Shown here: piece after piece, positions 17,283 to 27,088 of the stretch
How positions within the stretch are numbered: position 1 is the first letter of the stretch
Layout of the letters: each line of letters opens with the position of its first letter
Origin: Gemmatimonadota bacterium
GTDB lineage: Bacteria > Gemmatimonadota > Gemmatimonadetes > Palauibacterales > Palauibacteraceae
Length of the DNA: 64,000 nucleotides
Assembly (NCBI GenBank): GCA_022826685.1
Contig: JAJDUL010000049.1
Span: 62,001 to 126,000 of the forward strand
Direction of reading: 5' to 3'
Program-made: the position numbers and the translations under genes
Notes under the pieces: generated by a model
The model's database searches: none
Seen by the model: the letters and a program-made list of their open reading frames with translations, nothing else
What the model was told of the DNA's origin: nothing

Positions 17283-18539
17283 ATGAGTCCAGCCAAATGC
17301 GACGTCACCCGACGGATCGGCTCGCGTGCACACCTTGCCCGCGTCGCCATCGTGCTGCAGGCGGTGGGGCTCGCCGCATGCACCGGAGAGGGCTTTGGGC
17401 CGCCGCCCCCCTTCTCGGATTGCTCGCTTCCGCTCCTGAACTTCACGGACGCCGGCGCCGCGCGCTCAAACATTCCGGCGCTCACCAATCCCGAGGTCGC
17501 CACGCGGCTCATCGCGCCCCACGTCGGTTACGTCAATCGCGGCGACCTCGTGATCGGGCTCGAATTCAACGGCCAGCCTCTCGCCATACCGCTGAAGCTC
17601 CTCTGGTATCACGAGGTCCTGAACCTGCAGGCCGACGTCGACCCGACCGTCCCGAATGCGACGGGAGAACGGCTCACGATCACCTATTCGCCGCTCACGG
17701 GATCCGTCCGCGTCTTCGATCCCGCGGCGACCGAGACGCCGGATTTTGCGGTGTCCAACTACGTCCTCGACAACAATCTCGTGATGGACGACGGTTCCGG
17801 GACGCTCTACCCCCAGTTGACGCGATCCGCCACGTGCGGCCCGCAGGACGGCATCAGCTTGAAGCGCGTCCCGTACGAACTGATGGTGTACGGGGCCTGG
17901 CTCCAGGTCTTTCAGGACACCTGGATCGCAACGCGCGTGACGGGGCATGACTTCCTCTACACCCTCTACCCGTACGGGAACTACCGGGATCCGGACAACG
18001 CATCGCTCTTCTATCCGACGTCCGCCCCGATCGACTTGCGCCGAAGGCCCAAGGAGCGCGTGGTCGGAGTCCCGTCGGGGACCGGCGGCTACGCATTCGC
18101 CATCTCGGACCTGAGAGAGGTGGCCGCGCAGGACCAGGAGGGGCAGAACTTCACCGTCTGGGCCGCGAGTGCCCGGGTCGGAGGAGAACCCGTGGTCGCG
18201 TTCTGGAATTCCGTCGCGCAGAGTGCGCGGATCTACCACGCCCGTGTCAACGGGCGGTCTCTCACGTTCGAAGTCGTCGACGGTCGCCGGCAGGACGTGG
18301 AAACGGGGAGCGTTTGGAACTTCGGCGGCGAGGCCGTGGCGGGCCCGCTCGACGGAGAGAGACTTGAGCCTCACCCCGAGGCGTACCACGCCTTCTGGTT
18401 CGCCTGGGCCGCGTTCCAGCCGGACACAGAGGTGTGGGAGCCCCCGATTCCCCTCACCGGCTCCGCGGACTTCGCGCCGACGGATGACGCGACGCTGCTA
18501 CCGGACGATCCGGATCTGTCGAGACGGCGTCCGCGCTGA
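17283..18539 (+). CDS. DUF3179 domain lipoprotein
   Basis: The protein has 418 residues. A lipobox follows the signal helix (VGLAAC, cysteine near residue 33). The DUF3179 domain is visible in IPALTNPEVATRL, YVNRGDLVIGLEFNGQ, IPLKLLWYHEVLN and the following strands. Members are exported proteins of unknown function found in many environmental bacteria. I prefer the ATG at 17283 (AGGA upstream) to the ATG at 17262, whose GGAG is too close. The 3' end faces the propeller gene across a hairpin. Confidence 0.8.
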   Translation: MSPAKCDVTRRIGSRAHLARVAIVLQAVGLAACTGEGFGPPPPFSDCSLPLLNFTDAGAARSNIPALTNPEVATRLIAPHVGYVNRGDLVIGLEFNGQPLAIPLKLLWYHEVLNLQADVDPTVPNATGERLTITYSPLTGSVRVFDPAATETPDFAVSNYVLDNNLVMDDGSGTLYPQLTRSATCGPQDGISLKRVPYELMVYGAWLQVFQDTWIATRVTGHDFLYTLYPYGNYRDPDNASLFYPTSAPIDLRRRPKERVVGVPSGTGGYAFAISDLREVAAQDQEGQNFTVWAASARVGGEPVVAFWNSVAQSARIYHARVNGRSLTFEVVDGRRQDVETGSVWNFGGEAVAGPLDGERLEPHPEAYHAFWFAWAAFQPDTEVWEPPIPLTGSADFAPTDDATLLPDDPDLSRRRPR

Positions 18540-18545
18540 GCCGCG

Positions 18546-18563
18546 CCGCCGCCCGCCCGGCGG
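18546..18563. terminator. Hairpin between convergent genes
   Basis: CCGCCG (18546-18551) pairs with CGGCGG (18558-18563) around a 6-base loop, in the 24 bases between the DUF3179 stop and the stop of the minus-strand propeller gene. There is no U-tract, so it would be a weak, possibly bidirectional, terminator. Confidence 0.35.
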
Positions 18564-19763
18564 TCAGCGCGCCCCGGGCACCGCGGGCATCGGGTACTTC
18601 TCGAGCCAGGCGAAACCGAAGTCGTCGTTCCGGACCAGGTAAGCGCTCTCCGCTCCGAAAGTGACGAGCCGCCGCTCCCCGGGCAGTTCCACCTGGGCGA
18701 CTCGCTGCCCGCCCGCGTCGAACACATCGTACAGGTGCGCTTCCCCCGCCGGCACATGGCGCCGGACCCACGCCCGGCCCTCTCCATCGACCGCGACCGC
18801 GCCTGCGGGAATGACGGGCTTCACGTCGGGCCACTCGAAGTCGGAGGGATCCGCATTGCTGGAGCCTGAAGGTGCCCGGCTCATGGACATCCGCATCCCG
18901 CTCCCATCGTCCGTGGCCTCGACACGCAGACCGCCTCCGAGTTGGTCGAGCCACTCGTCCTGGTCCGCCCGCCGCACCCGCACCGGCTCGTACGGTATCC
19001 CGGGCCCCCGCGTCACCCCGGCCGCGAGGTCCAGCCACTCCAGTCGGTAGTCGTCCGCGCGCGCGACCGCCACCCGGCCGTCCCAGGCCACGTTCCACGC
19101 ATCCTGGTTGGAGAACGGCACGGGCCGGATGTTCACGCTGCGGTTGTTGGCGTCCCCGGACTCCACGCGCGTCTGTTCCGCAAGCCGGACCCGTCCGACC
19201 TCGGAGGTCTCGCCCGTCGCCGGATCGAAGCGCGCCACGGCCGCGGAGTCAGATATGCCCGCCATCCCGTCGAGTCGCTGCTGGAAGTAGATCCCGCCTT
19301 CGCGGTCGGTCCCCACCGGAATCATCATCGTCATCCCGGCATTCGGCCCTCCCCGGGCGATGGGCCACGTCTCGCCGAAGCTGAGGTCCGCTTCGATGCG
19401 GGTGAGCCTGGCGTTGCCGAGATCGACGAGGAGCGTCGCGCCGTCGGGAAGGGGGAAGAGACCGTCCGGCGTCCGATACTCCTCCGGCCCCTGGCCCGTG
19501 TTCGTCAGCGTGTCCGCGCCGCCCCCGGGCATCCAGGCGATGACCGCCGCCCCGAAACCGTCGGCGATGAGTACGCGGCCGTCCTCGAGTTCGCGCACGC
19601 CACGCATGGAACCCAGGCCGTCCTCGAAGGCCGCGGTCGCCATCCCGAACGAAATCCGCGGCGCCTCCTGCGCCTCCGCCCTGAGAAGGGCCGTTGGCGA
19701 CAACGTCATCGCAGCCACCAGCCCGACGCGGATCGCCCCGGAGTTCCGTGCCGTGTTCATCAT
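18564..19763 (-). CDS. Exported six-bladed beta-propeller-like protein
   Basis: The protein has 399 residues: a signal peptide ending near residue 31 (LLRAEAQ), then repeated short-strand blades such as GVRELEDGRVLIADGFGAAV, LFPLPDGATLLVDLG and AVAVDGEGRAWVRRHV. This is the NHL/6-bladed propeller pattern common in secreted proteins of Gemmatimonadota and Bacteroidota. No catalytic residues can be named. The ATG at 19763 is followed by a second Met. It lies 26 bases after a small membrane-protein gene and is probably co-transcribed with it. Confidence 0.7.
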   Translation of the reverse strand: MMNTARNSGAIRVGLVAAMTLSPTALLRAEAQEAPRISFGMATAAFEDGLGSMRGVRELEDGRVLIADGFGAAVIAWMPGGGADTLTNTGQGPEEYRTPDGLFPLPDGATLLVDLGNARLTRIEADLSFGETWPIARGGPNAGMTMMIPVGTDREGGIYFQQRLDGMAGISDSAAVARFDPATGETSEVGRVRLAEQTRVESGDANNRSVNIRPVPFSNQDAWNVAWDGRVAVARADDYRLEWLDLAAGVTRGPGIPYEPVRVRRADQDEWLDQLGGGLRVEATDDGSGMRMSMSRAPSGSSNADPSDFEWPDVKPVIPAGAVAVDGEGRAWVRRHVPAGEAHLYDVFDAGGQRVAQVELPGERRLVTFGAESAYLVRNDDFGFAWLEKYPMPAVPGAR

Positions 19764-19789
19764 CGAATTCCCGCCAATCCTCTCACCAG

Positions 19790-20026
19790 TTACCAGTTCT
19801 CTTCGGGCTCGTCCCAGGTCTGGGCCCAGAATTCGTCCTCTTCGGCCCTCGCCAGCTCGAGATCCACCGGTTCGACGTCCTCCGCGTCCACGCGGCCCAC
19901 CGTTTCGATGCGCTGCACGATCTCGTCCGTCACGCCGGGGCGGGTCCGGCGACGCAACTGGCTCCGGCGTCTCCAGCCGGCCACCGCCACCAGCACCGCA
20001 AGCGCCACGAAAATGTAACCGGTCAC
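19790..20026 (-). CDS. Small single-pass membrane protein
   Basis: The 78-residue product has one N-terminal membrane helix (about residues 3-19), a run of arginines just after it (RRRSQLRRRTR), and an acidic C-terminal half. The positive residues place the tail in the cytoplasm. It starts with GTG at 20026 and lies directly upstream of the propeller gene in the same direction. I do not recognise a family. Confidence 0.55.
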   Translation of the reverse strand: MTGYIFVALAVLVAVAGWRRRSQLRRRTRPGVTDEIVQRIETVGRVDAEDVEPVDLELARAEEDEFWAQTWDEPEENW

Positions 20027-20105
20027 CGCTTCCCACTATTCTCGCCGGCCGGCGGACCGTGGCGGGAGCCGCGTTGCCCCCGCCACCGGCTATGCACGGG
20101 CTATG

Positions 20106-22817
20106 CTAGAGCCCCAGCCAGTGCTCGAACTTGACGAGGAAGATATTGGTGGAGGGAATCCGCGCGAGGTCCGTCAGATCGTCGCCGAGGCGGAACGAAC
20201 CGTCGTTGCGGAACGCCTGCTGGTCGCGGCTCCAGACGAGGAACACGGTCGATCCGGGCCGATACTGCCAGCGCAGGACCAGGTTGGAGCGGAACGACTT
20301 CACGTTGAAGTCGGGATCCGCGAAGCCGAAGTCGGCCTTCCCGTCCCGGTCGGCGTCGACCTGGTAGAGTCCGAAACCGTTCGCCTCCAGCCGCCGGATC
20401 TCGTTCTCGCCGTACGTCCGGAAGCGGTCGGAGAAATCGGAAGCCCGCGGATCATCGACTTCCATGAAACGGTCGTAGCTCCCCGCGCTCACGAAGGGCT
20501 GGGCGTAGAACTGAAGGGAAAGATCCGGGCTGAACGTGTAGTTCAGGCGCGTCGTGATCGAGACCGTCTGCTGGCTCAGGCGGGCGAACACGTAGTGCGT
20601 CCCGTCGGAGCCGTCGGGCCGCGAGACGAACTGCCACGCCCGATCGTTCCACTGCACGCTCGGGCCGAAGTTGAGCTGGAGACGGCTCGACGGTTGGAGC
20701 GTCACGTTCGGCGACAGGCCCAGGCGGCGGGTCGCGGTGCGGTACTCTCCTCCCGCGTTGAAGACGGCTCCGAGCCGCACGGGCTTCCGCTGGTCCGTGA
20801 ACACGCCGCCCCAACTGCTCCACTGGCTCGGCTGGTAGAGCGCGGGCCCGCCGCGCAGCGCCGTGGTGGCGAGCCCCGCCCACTCCTGATTGAACCCGGC
20901 GAAGCCGCGCCAGAAGTTCTTGAGCTGGAAGTTCCCGTTCACGTTGCCGCCCGTGAACTGCCGTTCCCCGTTGAACGTCCAGCCGGACCAGGTCGCCGCG
21001 TTCACGCCCCAGTTCCGGAACGGCCCCTGCGGCCGGAACTGCTCGTAGTTCACCCAGACCGCCCCGACCCGGTAATCCGCGTTCTGCTGGAATCCGAGGT
21101 CATTCGACTCGAAGCCGGGCGACCGGTTCTCGCCGAACAGTCCGTAGCGCCAGTTCCCGCCTCCCACCTTCGAGAAGCTGATCGTCGACGTGCTGCCCGA
21201 GAGGCGCGTACGGGTGGGGTCCAGTCCGTGCCGGGAGTCCGGGCTCTGGAAGTAGTGGACGGAGGAACGCTGGATGCGCGCGATCGCCGCCGGGCTCCCG
21301 CTCACGGTGCTCCCGATCACGTGACCGTCGATCTGATAGTTCCCGTTTCCGAACCGATGGCGGAAGTCGAACCCTCCCGTGTACGCCTCGTCCGCCAGGA
21401 AGGCGAGCGTCCCGCCGGAGCCGAGACCCCGGTTCGTGGCGGTGGCGATGACGCCGACGGCGCTCTCGCCGTCGCGGAAGTCCTTGATGACCCGCGCCAC
21501 CGCGTAGTTGGTCATCGGCTCCACGAGTTGCGCGCCGGATGTGCCCCCCGGCGAGATGAAGCGCGCGTTCTCGTTCGAGGTGAGGGCATCGAGGAACCCG
21601 ATCGACCAACCGTCCGCCGTCTTCCCGGACAGCTTCGCCGCTCCGAGAATGCTCGTCGCCTCCGGCACGTCGCGGTATTCCGCCGGGCCGGTCACGGACC
21701 CCTGGGGCGTACGCCCGATCCTGCGGCTGTAGAAGAGCGACTCGTTGTTGTCATCGCCCCCGCCGAAGGAAAACCCGAAGATGTCCGACCCCTCCTGGAA
21801 GAACGGCCGCTTCTCGGGAAAGAACGTCTCGAAGGCCGTGAGGTTCACGACGGACGGATCCGCTTCGACCTGCCCGAAATCGGGGTTCACGGTGACGTCG
21901 AGCGTGAGATTCTCCGTGATCCCGTACTTCAGATCGCCCCCCACCGTCTGGCGCAGGGCCGTGGCCGCGTAGAACGGATTGTCGGCAGTGCCCGGCGCCC
22001 GCGTCGCCGACGAGAGGACGTAGGGCCGTACCTCCAGATTGCGGCGCGGCCGGAGGCCCTGTAGGTCGCGCAGCGTGCCGAAGGCGGACACGACCCGCGA
22101 GCGGTCCTCCGGCAGGGGCGACCACACGCTCAACTCCTCGAGGCGGGCGATCTCGCGCAGGAAGTTGATGCCCCACGTGCTTCCGGAACCGCTGTCCGAC
22201 GAGCCGGCGAACCGAAGTTGCGAGAGGGGGATCCGCAGTTCGGCGGTCCAGCCCGTCTCGTCCGAGCGCGTCGCGCTCTCCCACACCGCGTCCCAATCAC
22301 CGTCTTCTTGCGTGTCGGAGAACATCAGCGCGTCGCTCTGGACGCCCGCCACGCTGACGGAGAAGCGGAACGCCGTGCGGTGATCGAAGTAGCTGTCGAA
22401 CGCGACGGAAAAGGCGTCCGTCGTCACCTGCTCATCGCGGCGCGCGAGCCGGCGGATGATCCCGTCGGGGTCGCGGTCGTACATCCGCGCGCCGATGTAG
22501 ACGGCGTCGTCCGTATAGAGGACCCGGACCTCGGTGCGCTCGCTCGCCGGCTCGCCCGGGTCGGGCTGAAACTGGACGAAGTCGGTGGCGACCGACGCGG
22601 CGCTCCACGCGGGTTCGTCCAGCCGTCCGTCGATCTGCGGCGGTTCCGTCGCGCGGACGGCCCGGAGCGCGGGGGCCGCGGCGGCCCGTGCGTTTGTCTC
22701 GCCGCCGATCGCGGAGTCCTGCGCCGCAAGCGGCGCGGTCAGGCCCATCAGCAACACGAACGCCGCCCATCGGCGCAACGGGGCGGCGGAATCTATCAGG
22801 AACGAGAAAACCCCCAA
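20106..22817 (-). CDS. DUF5916 outer-membrane protein with CBM9-like domain
   Basis: The protein has 903 residues. A signal peptide ends near residue 32 (PLAAQ). Residues about 55-250 form a carbohydrate-binding-family-9-like domain (IDGRLDEPAW, VLYTDDAVYIGARMYD), and the rest is the DUF5916 region, which contains NPDFGQVEADPSVVNLTAFE and FFPEKRPFFQEG, followed by beta-barrel-like strands to the C-terminus. The function of the family is unknown; a surface role linked to polymer binding or uptake is often assumed. The TTG at 22817 has GGAAGG upstream. Confidence in the family is high, in the function low. Confidence 0.88.
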   Translation of the reverse strand: MGVFSFLIDSAAPLRRWAAFVLLMGLTAPLAAQDSAIGGETNARAAAAPALRAVRATEPPQIDGRLDEPAWSAASVATDFVQFQPDPGEPASERTEVRVLYTDDAVYIGARMYDRDPDGIIRRLARRDEQVTTDAFSVAFDSYFDHRTAFRFSVSVAGVQSDALMFSDTQEDGDWDAVWESATRSDETGWTAELRIPLSQLRFAGSSDSGSGSTWGINFLREIARLEELSVWSPLPEDRSRVVSAFGTLRDLQGLRPRRNLEVRPYVLSSATRAPGTADNPFYAATALRQTVGGDLKYGITENLTLDVTVNPDFGQVEADPSVVNLTAFETFFPEKRPFFQEGSDIFGFSFGGGDDNNESLFYSRRIGRTPQGSVTGPAEYRDVPEATSILGAAKLSGKTADGWSIGFLDALTSNENARFISPGGTSGAQLVEPMTNYAVARVIKDFRDGESAVGVIATATNRGLGSGGTLAFLADEAYTGGFDFRHRFGNGNYQIDGHVIGSTVSGSPAAIARIQRSSVHYFQSPDSRHGLDPTRTRLSGSTSTISFSKVGGGNWRYGLFGENRSPGFESNDLGFQQNADYRVGAVWVNYEQFRPQGPFRNWGVNAATWSGWTFNGERQFTGGNVNGNFQLKNFWRGFAGFNQEWAGLATTALRGGPALYQPSQWSSWGGVFTDQRKPVRLGAVFNAGGEYRTATRRLGLSPNVTLQPSSRLQLNFGPSVQWNDRAWQFVSRPDGSDGTHYVFARLSQQTVSITTRLNYTFSPDLSLQFYAQPFVSAGSYDRFMEVDDPRASDFSDRFRTYGENEIRRLEANGFGLYQVDADRDGKADFGFADPDFNVKSFRSNLVLRWQYRPGSTVFLVWSRDQQAFRNDGSFRLGDDLTDLARIPSTNIFLVKFEHWLGL

Positions 22818-22991
22818 GGTGACCTTCCTTAAGCAGCCCGAACTCCAAACCTCGCGAAGTAGGACGCGTCGAGCCGTCGAAAGGTTGCGGTCCGTACCTG
22901 GCTTGCAACATCGGCAGCCGCGTCAATGGCGGGAACGAGGCCGGCGGAGAAAAAGTTGCAGCGGGTCAGCCGTCCGGGTCAGTCGCCCACG

Positions 22992-23954
22992 TCAGCCGCC
23001 CGCGTCGGCCTCCAGGCGGGCGATCTCGGCCTCGGACGCGATGTAGCCGAACCCCGCCCAGCCGGAGCCCTCGAGGATGCGGCGGTACATGTCCGCCGCC
23101 TGCGCCTCGCGGCCGTTGTAGAGGTGCCAGGTCGCGACTCCGTAGGCCACTGCCACGCCCGCCGGGTCACCGCTCTCGGGATCCCACAGTTCGTCCGCGT
23201 CGAGTTCCCCCTTGTACATGAGGAGGAGCCGGTGATAGCTGGTGTTCTCGATGACGTCGAGATCCGCCGTCACCGGTTCGAGGACGGCCTCCGCCTCGGC
23301 ATCGCGGCCCAGACGGCGGAGGGCCATGTACCACCAGTGCGAGATGGCCACGAGCTGGTCGGGGTTCGTCGTCACCGCCATATAACCCTCGTACGACGGC
23401 AGCGCTCCCTCGAAGTCCCCCTTCAGGTAGCGGGCCAGAGCCAGGTGGTAGTGGATGTTCGACTGCAGCGTGCTCGTCGGAATGCCGCGCGCGTTGGGCT
23501 GTCCGTCCGGTTCGACCGCGTCCTCCTCGCCCTGCACCAGGCCCGCGGCGTGAGACAGGTCCTCGATGGCGCGATCGAACTCCCGCACGCTGATCCAGCG
23601 ATGTCCTCGATGACGGTACATCCTCGCATCGTTCGGGTGCTTCTCGATCCCCTCCGAGAAGATCTGGATCGCCTCGCGAAACGCCCCCGTGTACCCAACG
23701 CGCCGGCCGAGCCAGATGATCGCATCCGCGTCATCCGGGTCGGCGTCGTAGTCCGCTCGCGCGACTTCGATGTCGCGCTGCTGCTCCGCCGAAGCGGGGG
23801 ATGGATGGAGCGGTTCGCCCAGGAGGGAGATCGCCTCCGCCCCCGCAGGGAGGCCGCCCCCGCCGGAGGTTCCGGCCTCGTCCGCCGGCTCGTCGCAGGC
23901 GGCAAAGCCGAGTGCGAGCGCGAGAGCGCAGAGTTCCGTTCGATAGCGTTTCAT
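22992..23954 (-). CDS. TPR repeat lipoprotein
   Basis: The protein has 320 residues. A lipobox (LGFAAC, cysteine at about residue 20) is followed by an Asp/Glu/Gly-rich linker and helical repeats with tetratricopeptide patterns, for example AREAIQIFSEGIEKHPNDARMY-like and ALARYLKGDFEGALPSYE. It probably sits in the periplasm, anchored to a membrane, as a protein-interaction scaffold. It is about 170 bases upstream of the DUF5916 gene in the same direction; the gap between them shows no further gene. Confidence 0.8.
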   Translation of the reverse strand: MKRYRTELCALALALGFAACDEPADEAGTSGGGGLPAGAEAISLLGEPLHPSPASAEQQRDIEVARADYDADPDDADAIIWLGRRVGYTGAFREAIQIFSEGIEKHPNDARMYRHRGHRWISVREFDRAIEDLSHAAGLVQGEEDAVEPDGQPNARGIPTSTLQSNIHYHLALARYLKGDFEGALPSYEGYMAVTTNPDQLVAISHWWYMALRRLGRDAEAEAVLEPVTADLDVIENTSYHRLLLMYKGELDADELWDPESGDPAGVAVAYGVATWHLYNGREAQAADMYRRILEGSGWAGFGYIASEAEIARLEADAGG

Positions 23955-24077
23955 CGTTATTCCTCGGGCGAGAGGTTTCTCCGGCTCGTAAAACCCGACC
24001 CGGATGACGAGCGTACGGCGGACTGCCGGGATTCAACATCAAGCCGGAATCGTGGGCGCGCCGCAAGGGAGGTGGAC

Positions 24078-24365
24078 ATGACCGAGGAACACAGGGTGCC
24101 GGGTGAGAACCTCGTCCGGAAGATCAAGGAGATCATCCGGGAGGGGAACGTCCGCCGCATCACGATCCGGAACGAGGACGGAAAGGAACTCATCGAGGTT
24201 CCGCTCTCCATCGGCGTCGTGGGGACGTTGATGCTGCCCGCCTGGGCCGCGATCGGCGCCATCGCCGCGCTCGTCACGAACTGCTCGATCGTCGTGGAAC
24301 GCGAAGAACCCGAGGAAGAAACGGACCGATACCCGGTATCCACCGACAGCGAGGACGGCGGGTAG
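24078..24365 (+). CDS. DUF4342 domain protein
   Basis: The protein has 95 residues. The DUF4342 pattern is clear: NLVRKIKEIIREGNVRRITI with EDGKELIEVPLSIGV, followed by one membrane segment (about 51-72) and an acidic tail. In larger family members this segment follows a UBA-like domain; its role is unknown. GGGAGGT sits just upstream of the ATG, a strong ribosome site. It is divergent from the TPR lipoprotein gene. Confidence 0.8.
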   Translation: MTEEHRVPGENLVRKIKEIIREGNVRRITIRNEDGKELIEVPLSIGVVGTLMLPAWAAIGAIAALVTNCSIVVEREEPEEETDRYPVSTDSEDGG

Positions 24366-24429
24366 CGGCCCGCCAGGGCGGAGCATCGGTCTCGGCAACG
24401 CCGGACCGGACGACTATCTTGAAAGGAAC

Positions 24430-24449
24430 GGCGTCCTCGCCAAGACGCC
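24430..24449 (+). other. Hairpin in the leader of the 24474 lipoprotein gene
   Basis: GGCGTC (24430-24435) pairs perfectly with GACGCC (24444-24449) around an 8-base loop, about 25 bases before the ATG at 24474. It could terminate transcription after the DUF4342 gene or shape the leader of the next operon. There is no U-tract. Confidence 0.3.
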
Positions 24450-24473
24450 TGATCCGAAACTGACGGAGGTTTC

Positions 24474-24938
24474 ATGAAGAAGCGTTTGCGAACGTTCTGC
24501 GTACCGCTGGTCGTCGCGACCCTTGTCGTCGGCTGTGGCGGCGACGACACGATGGACCCGGAGCCGCCGGACGTCGCGGGGCCGCCGGACGTCACGGGCA
24601 CATACAATCTCGTATCCCTGTCCGGTGTGATCACCATGGGTGCGACGATCGGACCGCCGATTGCCGTGGGAACGGCCATGCTGTCGCAGAACCCTGCATC
24701 GGGTGACACTGCGACCGGCTCGATGTCCATGTCCCTCACCTTTACGAACCCGCTGAACGGCGAAGTCACGGAGATCGCGGACCAGGGGACGTTTACGCTG
24801 CGGACGGACGGGAGCTGGGAGTTTGCGGGGCAGGCGCAGCAGAACATCGGCACGTTCACGATGGCGGGGAACGTTCTCACCGTCATGGTGACGGAGCCCC
24901 CGGCGGCGGTCGCGACCACAGTTTGGCAGCGGCAGTAG
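24474..24938 (+). CDS. Small lipoprotein of unknown function
   Basis: The product has 154 residues. The signal peptide ends in a lipobox (VVGCGG, cysteine at about residue 21), followed by an acidic Pro-rich linker and a beta-rich domain (GTYNLVSLSGVI, SMSLTFTNPLNGEVT, GTFTLRTDGSWEF) resembling lipocalin-like or META-type folds. ACGGAGG precedes the ATG. Its end overlaps the start of the TonB receptor gene by 16 bases, so it is the first gene of that operon and may be an accessory surface lipoprotein. Confidence 0.75.
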   Translation: MKKRLRTFCVPLVVATLVVGCGGDDTMDPEPPDVAGPPDVTGTYNLVSLSGVITMGATIGPPIAVGTAMLSQNPASGDTATGSMSMSLTFTNPLNGEVTEIADQGTFTLRTDGSWEFAGQAQQNIGTFTMAGNVLTVMVTEPPAAVATTVWQRQ

Positions 24939-27088
24939 CGGCCGGCGTCCGCCGTTGTCTCGCGGCGTGGGCGGCGCTCGCCCTGTTCGTGGCGAGCGAC
25001 CGCCTGGCCGCCCAGGCCCAGGATGCGGTACGGGGCCGCGTGCTGGATGCGGAGACGGGTGCGCCGGTCGCGGGGGCCGCCGTCTTCATCCGAAACACCA
25101 CTTTGACGGCGACGACGAGGGCCGACGGCGGCTTCGGGATCGCCTCGCCCGCCGACGGGACCTTTACCCTCGTCGTCGTCGCGGACGGCTTTCGCGCCGC
25201 TGAACGCGAACTTCAGACCGGTTCGTCGGACGAACTTCGCATCGCTCTCGAACGCCGGCTGTTCGACGTTCCCGAGTTGACCGTGACGGCGAACCGCTCC
25301 GCCGCCCGTCCCGGCGAAGCCCCGGTGAGTGTCGCCGTGATGAGTTCCGACGAACTCGGCAACCGCGACGCCGTGACGCTCGACGAGGCGCTCCCCTTCG
25401 CGCAGGGCGTGATCTTCAACTCCGGCCAGATGGACATCCGCGGCGCCACCGGCATCGCGCGGGGTGTCGGAAGCCGGGTCCTCATGCTCCTCGACGGCCA
25501 CCGCGTGCTCTCCGGCGTGGGCGCGTCGATCGATTTCAGCGGCCTCCCCGTGCTGGACGTGGATCAGATCGAGATCGTGAAGGGTCCACATTCCACGCTG
25601 TGGGGGACGAACGCGCTGGGCGGCGTCGTGAACGTGATCACGAAACGCCCGCCGGCGGAGCCCGAGACCATCGTCCGCGGCTACGTGGGACTCTTCGACA
25701 CTCCGGCCCGGCACTCGTTCACGGACGAGAGCCTGAGCAGGGAAGGGATCGCGCTCCAGCATTCCCGCCGCCTCGGCGATGTCGGCACCACCCTGTACCT
25801 TGCGCGCGAGGAATCGGACGGGTTCCGGCAGAACGGGGCGCTGGAACGCTGGCGGGTGCGGCTCAAGACCGTTTTCCCCGCGGAGTCCTCCAATCCCTGG
25901 GAGATCTTCGTCAACTGGACCCGGAGGGACGAGGAGGAGTTCTTCACCTGGTTGTCGGCGGATCGTCCGCTGGAGGTCGATCCGGCCGAACTCGGCGACT
26001 GGATCCGGGCGGACGACGTCGTATTCGGGGTCACGGCCACGCCGTATGTGAGCCAGAAGCAGCGCCTGCAGTTGCGCCCGCACATCTACCACGCGCGGAA
26101 CCAGAACCACTTCCACGACAATCGGGACTTCCACCGCTCGACGCGGGTCGGCACCGACGTCCAGTGGTCCCTCTTCCCGAACGCCTCGCACGCGTTGACG
26201 ATCGGCGGGGAAGGCGCGTGGACGGGCGTAAGCTCCAACTTCCTCGATCCGACGCCCGAGGTGACGGACCTCGCGGTGTTCGCGCAGGACGAAATCACCT
26301 TCTCGGACCGGGTTCGCGGCTCCGTGGGGCTGAGGCTCGACTACCACGAGGCGTCGTCGGCGATGACGGATGTCGTGCTCAACCCGAAACTCGGGGTCGT
26401 CTTCGAGGCGAGCGAGCGGCTGAGCCTGCGCGGATCCCTGAGCCGGGGATACCGTGCGCCGAGCGTGTCCGAACAGTTCACGTCGACGACCCAATTCGGG
26501 TTCCGCGTCGTCCCCAACCTCGAGATGCGAGGAGAGTCGGCGTGGGCCCGCGAAGTCGGCGCGACGGTGGCCCTCAGCGACCGCGTATGGTTCGACACGG
26601 GGTTGTTCTGGAGCGATTACACCGACCTCATCGAACCCACGCCGGCACCGGACGAGTTCTTCACCTTCCAGTTCCGCAACGTCGCCGAAGCCATGGTGCG
26701 GGGAGTCGACGCGGGCCTGCGGATCGGCGTGATCCCGAATCGTCTGGACCTCAATACGAACTACACCTTCCTCGACACGAGGGACGACCGGACCGGACGC
26801 GCGCTCCCCTACCGTTCGCGACACAACTTCACGGCGACCGCCTCCGGCTGGAGGGGCGCCGTCGCGATCGACTTCCGCCACCGGAGCCGCGTGGAGCAGG
26901 TGCTCGCCTTCCCGCTCGACGAGCGCAACGCGATCACCCTCGTCGACCTCCGCGCGCGCACCGAGATTCTGGGGACCCGCGTACAGGCGAAGATCGAAAA
27001 CCTGTTCCAGACGACCTACGTGGACGTGCAGGAACGGAGTCCGGGACCCACCCGAAGCTTCCGCCTCACCGTCACTCCCCGCTTCTAG
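24923..27088 (+). CDS. TonB-dependent outer-membrane receptor
   Basis: The protein has 721 residues. A signal peptide (to about residue 32) is followed by a carboxypeptidase-like regulatory domain (GRVLDAETGAPVAGAAVFI), a plug domain (about 110-235, with VEIVKGPHSTLWG-like sequence and GGVVNVITK) and a 22-strand-type barrel ending in RLTVTPRF. It imports a scarce ligand using TonB energy. The TTG at 24923 overlaps the preceding lipoprotein gene. The next gene, a PQQ dehydrogenase, begins directly after its stop. The ligand is unknown; PQQ, a cofactor metal or the dehydrogenase substrate are the natural guesses. Confidence 0.9.
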   Translation: MAAAVAAGVRRCLAAWAALALFVASDRLAAQAQDAVRGRVLDAETGAPVAGAAVFIRNTTLTATTRADGGFGIASPADGTFTLVVVADGFRAAERELQTGSSDELRIALERRLFDVPELTVTANRSAARPGEAPVSVAVMSSDELGNRDAVTLDEALPFAQGVIFNSGQMDIRGATGIARGVGSRVLMLLDGHRVLSGVGASIDFSGLPVLDVDQIEIVKGPHSTLWGTNALGGVVNVITKRPPAEPETIVRGYVGLFDTPARHSFTDESLSREGIALQHSRRLGDVGTTLYLAREESDGFRQNGALERWRVRLKTVFPAESSNPWEIFVNWTRRDEEEFFTWLSADRPLEVDPAELGDWIRADDVVFGVTATPYVSQKQRLQLRPHIYHARNQNHFHDNRDFHRSTRVGTDVQWSLFPNASHALTIGGEGAWTGVSSNFLDPTPEVTDLAVFAQDEITFSDRVRGSVGLRLDYHEASSAMTDVVLNPKLGVVFEASERLSLRGSLSRGYRAPSVSEQFTSTTQFGFRVVPNLEMRGESAWAREVGATVALSDRVWFDTGLFWSDYTDLIEPTPAPDEFFTFQFRNVAEAMVRGVDAGLRIGVIPNRLDLNTNYTFLDTRDDRTGRALPYRSRHNFTATASGWRGAVAIDFRHRSRVEQVLAFPLDERNAITLVDLRARTEILGTRVQAKIENLFQTTYVDVQERSPGPTRSFRLTVTPRF

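Noticed and set aside
23957-26881. 974-codon minus-strand open frame over the TonB receptor and DUF4342 genes
   Set aside because: It is antisense to a receptor with signal peptide, plug and barrel; its own sequence has no domain and low-complexity composition.
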